Shown here: piece by piece, positions 24,106 to 24,151 of the stretch
How positions within the stretch are numbered: position 1 is the stretch's first letter
How the letters are laid out: each line of letters begins with the position of its first letter
From: an uncultured Bacilli bacterium
GTDB taxonomy: Bacteria > Bacillota_I > Bacilli_A > RF39 > UBA660
NCBI GenBank assembly: GCA_947626215.1
Contig: CANQRJ010000008.1
Span: forward strand, 1 to 24,151
Reading direction: 5' to 3'
DNA length: 24,151 bases
Program-made: the position numbers and the translations under genes
Notes under the pieces: generated by a model
What the model was told of the DNA's origin: nothing
Seen by the model: only the letters and a program-made list of their open reading frames with translations
Databases searched by the model: none

Positions 24106-24136
24106 GAGGGCATATTAAGTAAATGGCTCTCTTTTT
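24106..24136 (+). terminator. possible terminator hairpin at the right edge
   Basis: GAGGGC (24106-24111) and GCTCTC (24126-24131) can pair with one G-U wobble, followed on the plus strand by five T. No plus-strand gene lies upstream in the window. On the minus strand the stem has an A-C mismatch before a TTTT tract, so it may instead end a minus-strand gene beyond the edge. Confidence 0.4.
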
Positions 24137-24151
24137 AGTTAAATAAAATTT

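Noticed and set aside
1..24151. TGA read as tryptophan (Mollicutes code)
   Set aside because: Several ATGA overlaps and other stops use TGA at positions where the protein families end, and tryptophan is written TGG.
1..24151. CRISPR array, insertion sequence, tRNA or rRNA gene
   Set aside because: No repeat-spacer pattern, transposase motif, long terminal inverted repeat or recognisable tRNA/rRNA sequence was seen by eye on either strand.

Overview
The window is A+T-rich (roughly 70% by eye) and codes almost entirely on the minus strand. Strong AAGGAGG-type ribosome binding sites, a Spo0A gene and standard use of TGA as stop point to a spore-forming-type, low-GC Firmicute (Bacillota), plausibly a gut member of Bacilli/Erysipelotrichia or a relative. 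The species cannot be named from the sequence. Genes are tightly packed. No stretch over 300 bases lacks a gene; the largest gap is about 220 bases, upstream of pgk.

Left part (1-3291): a type IV prepilin-like gene cut by the window edge, with its own strong promoter; spo0A with an intrinsic terminator and, upstream, five TGTC-based 0A-box-like repeats at exact 10-bp spacing; pgk (phosphoglycerate kinase) with a good promoter; and a membrane-anchored NucA/EndA-type nuclease.

Middle part (3342-8913): two modules that each pair a GtrB-like polyprenyl-phosphate glycosyltransferase with a GtrII-like multi-membrane transferase, plus one gtrA-type flippase gene. That flippase gene is the only credible gene on the plus strand. 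A terminator with a run of nine G in its loop separates the modules.

Right part (8927-23364): a cell-surface polysaccharide locus read leftwards from a TagO/WecA-type initiating transferase. It continues with an unusual GtrA/polymerase-like/GT4 fusion protein, a GT2, a GacB/Cps2T-like GT4, an ABC exporter (ATPase and permease) behind its own promoter, a tandem-domain GT2, a DUF2142 membrane protein, a large GT-C-like membrane protein, and a GT2/DUF2304/SMR-like cassette with ATGA overlaps. The order and types recall streptococcal rhamnose-glucose or group A carbohydrate loci (gacB-gacL). The inferred scheme is: TagO loads the first sugar phosphate on undecaprenyl phosphate, cytoplasmic GT4/GT2 enzymes extend the chain, the ABC transporter flips it, and up to three polyprenyl-phosphate-monosaccharide systems add side groups outside the membrane. 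No nucleotide-sugar synthesis genes lie in the window. At the right edge is an unrecognised membrane-anchored protein with its own promoter and terminator.

For several genes the longest reading frame starts upstream of the likely transcription start or lacks a ribosome binding site. I chose the internal start that has a good site and say so in each entry.
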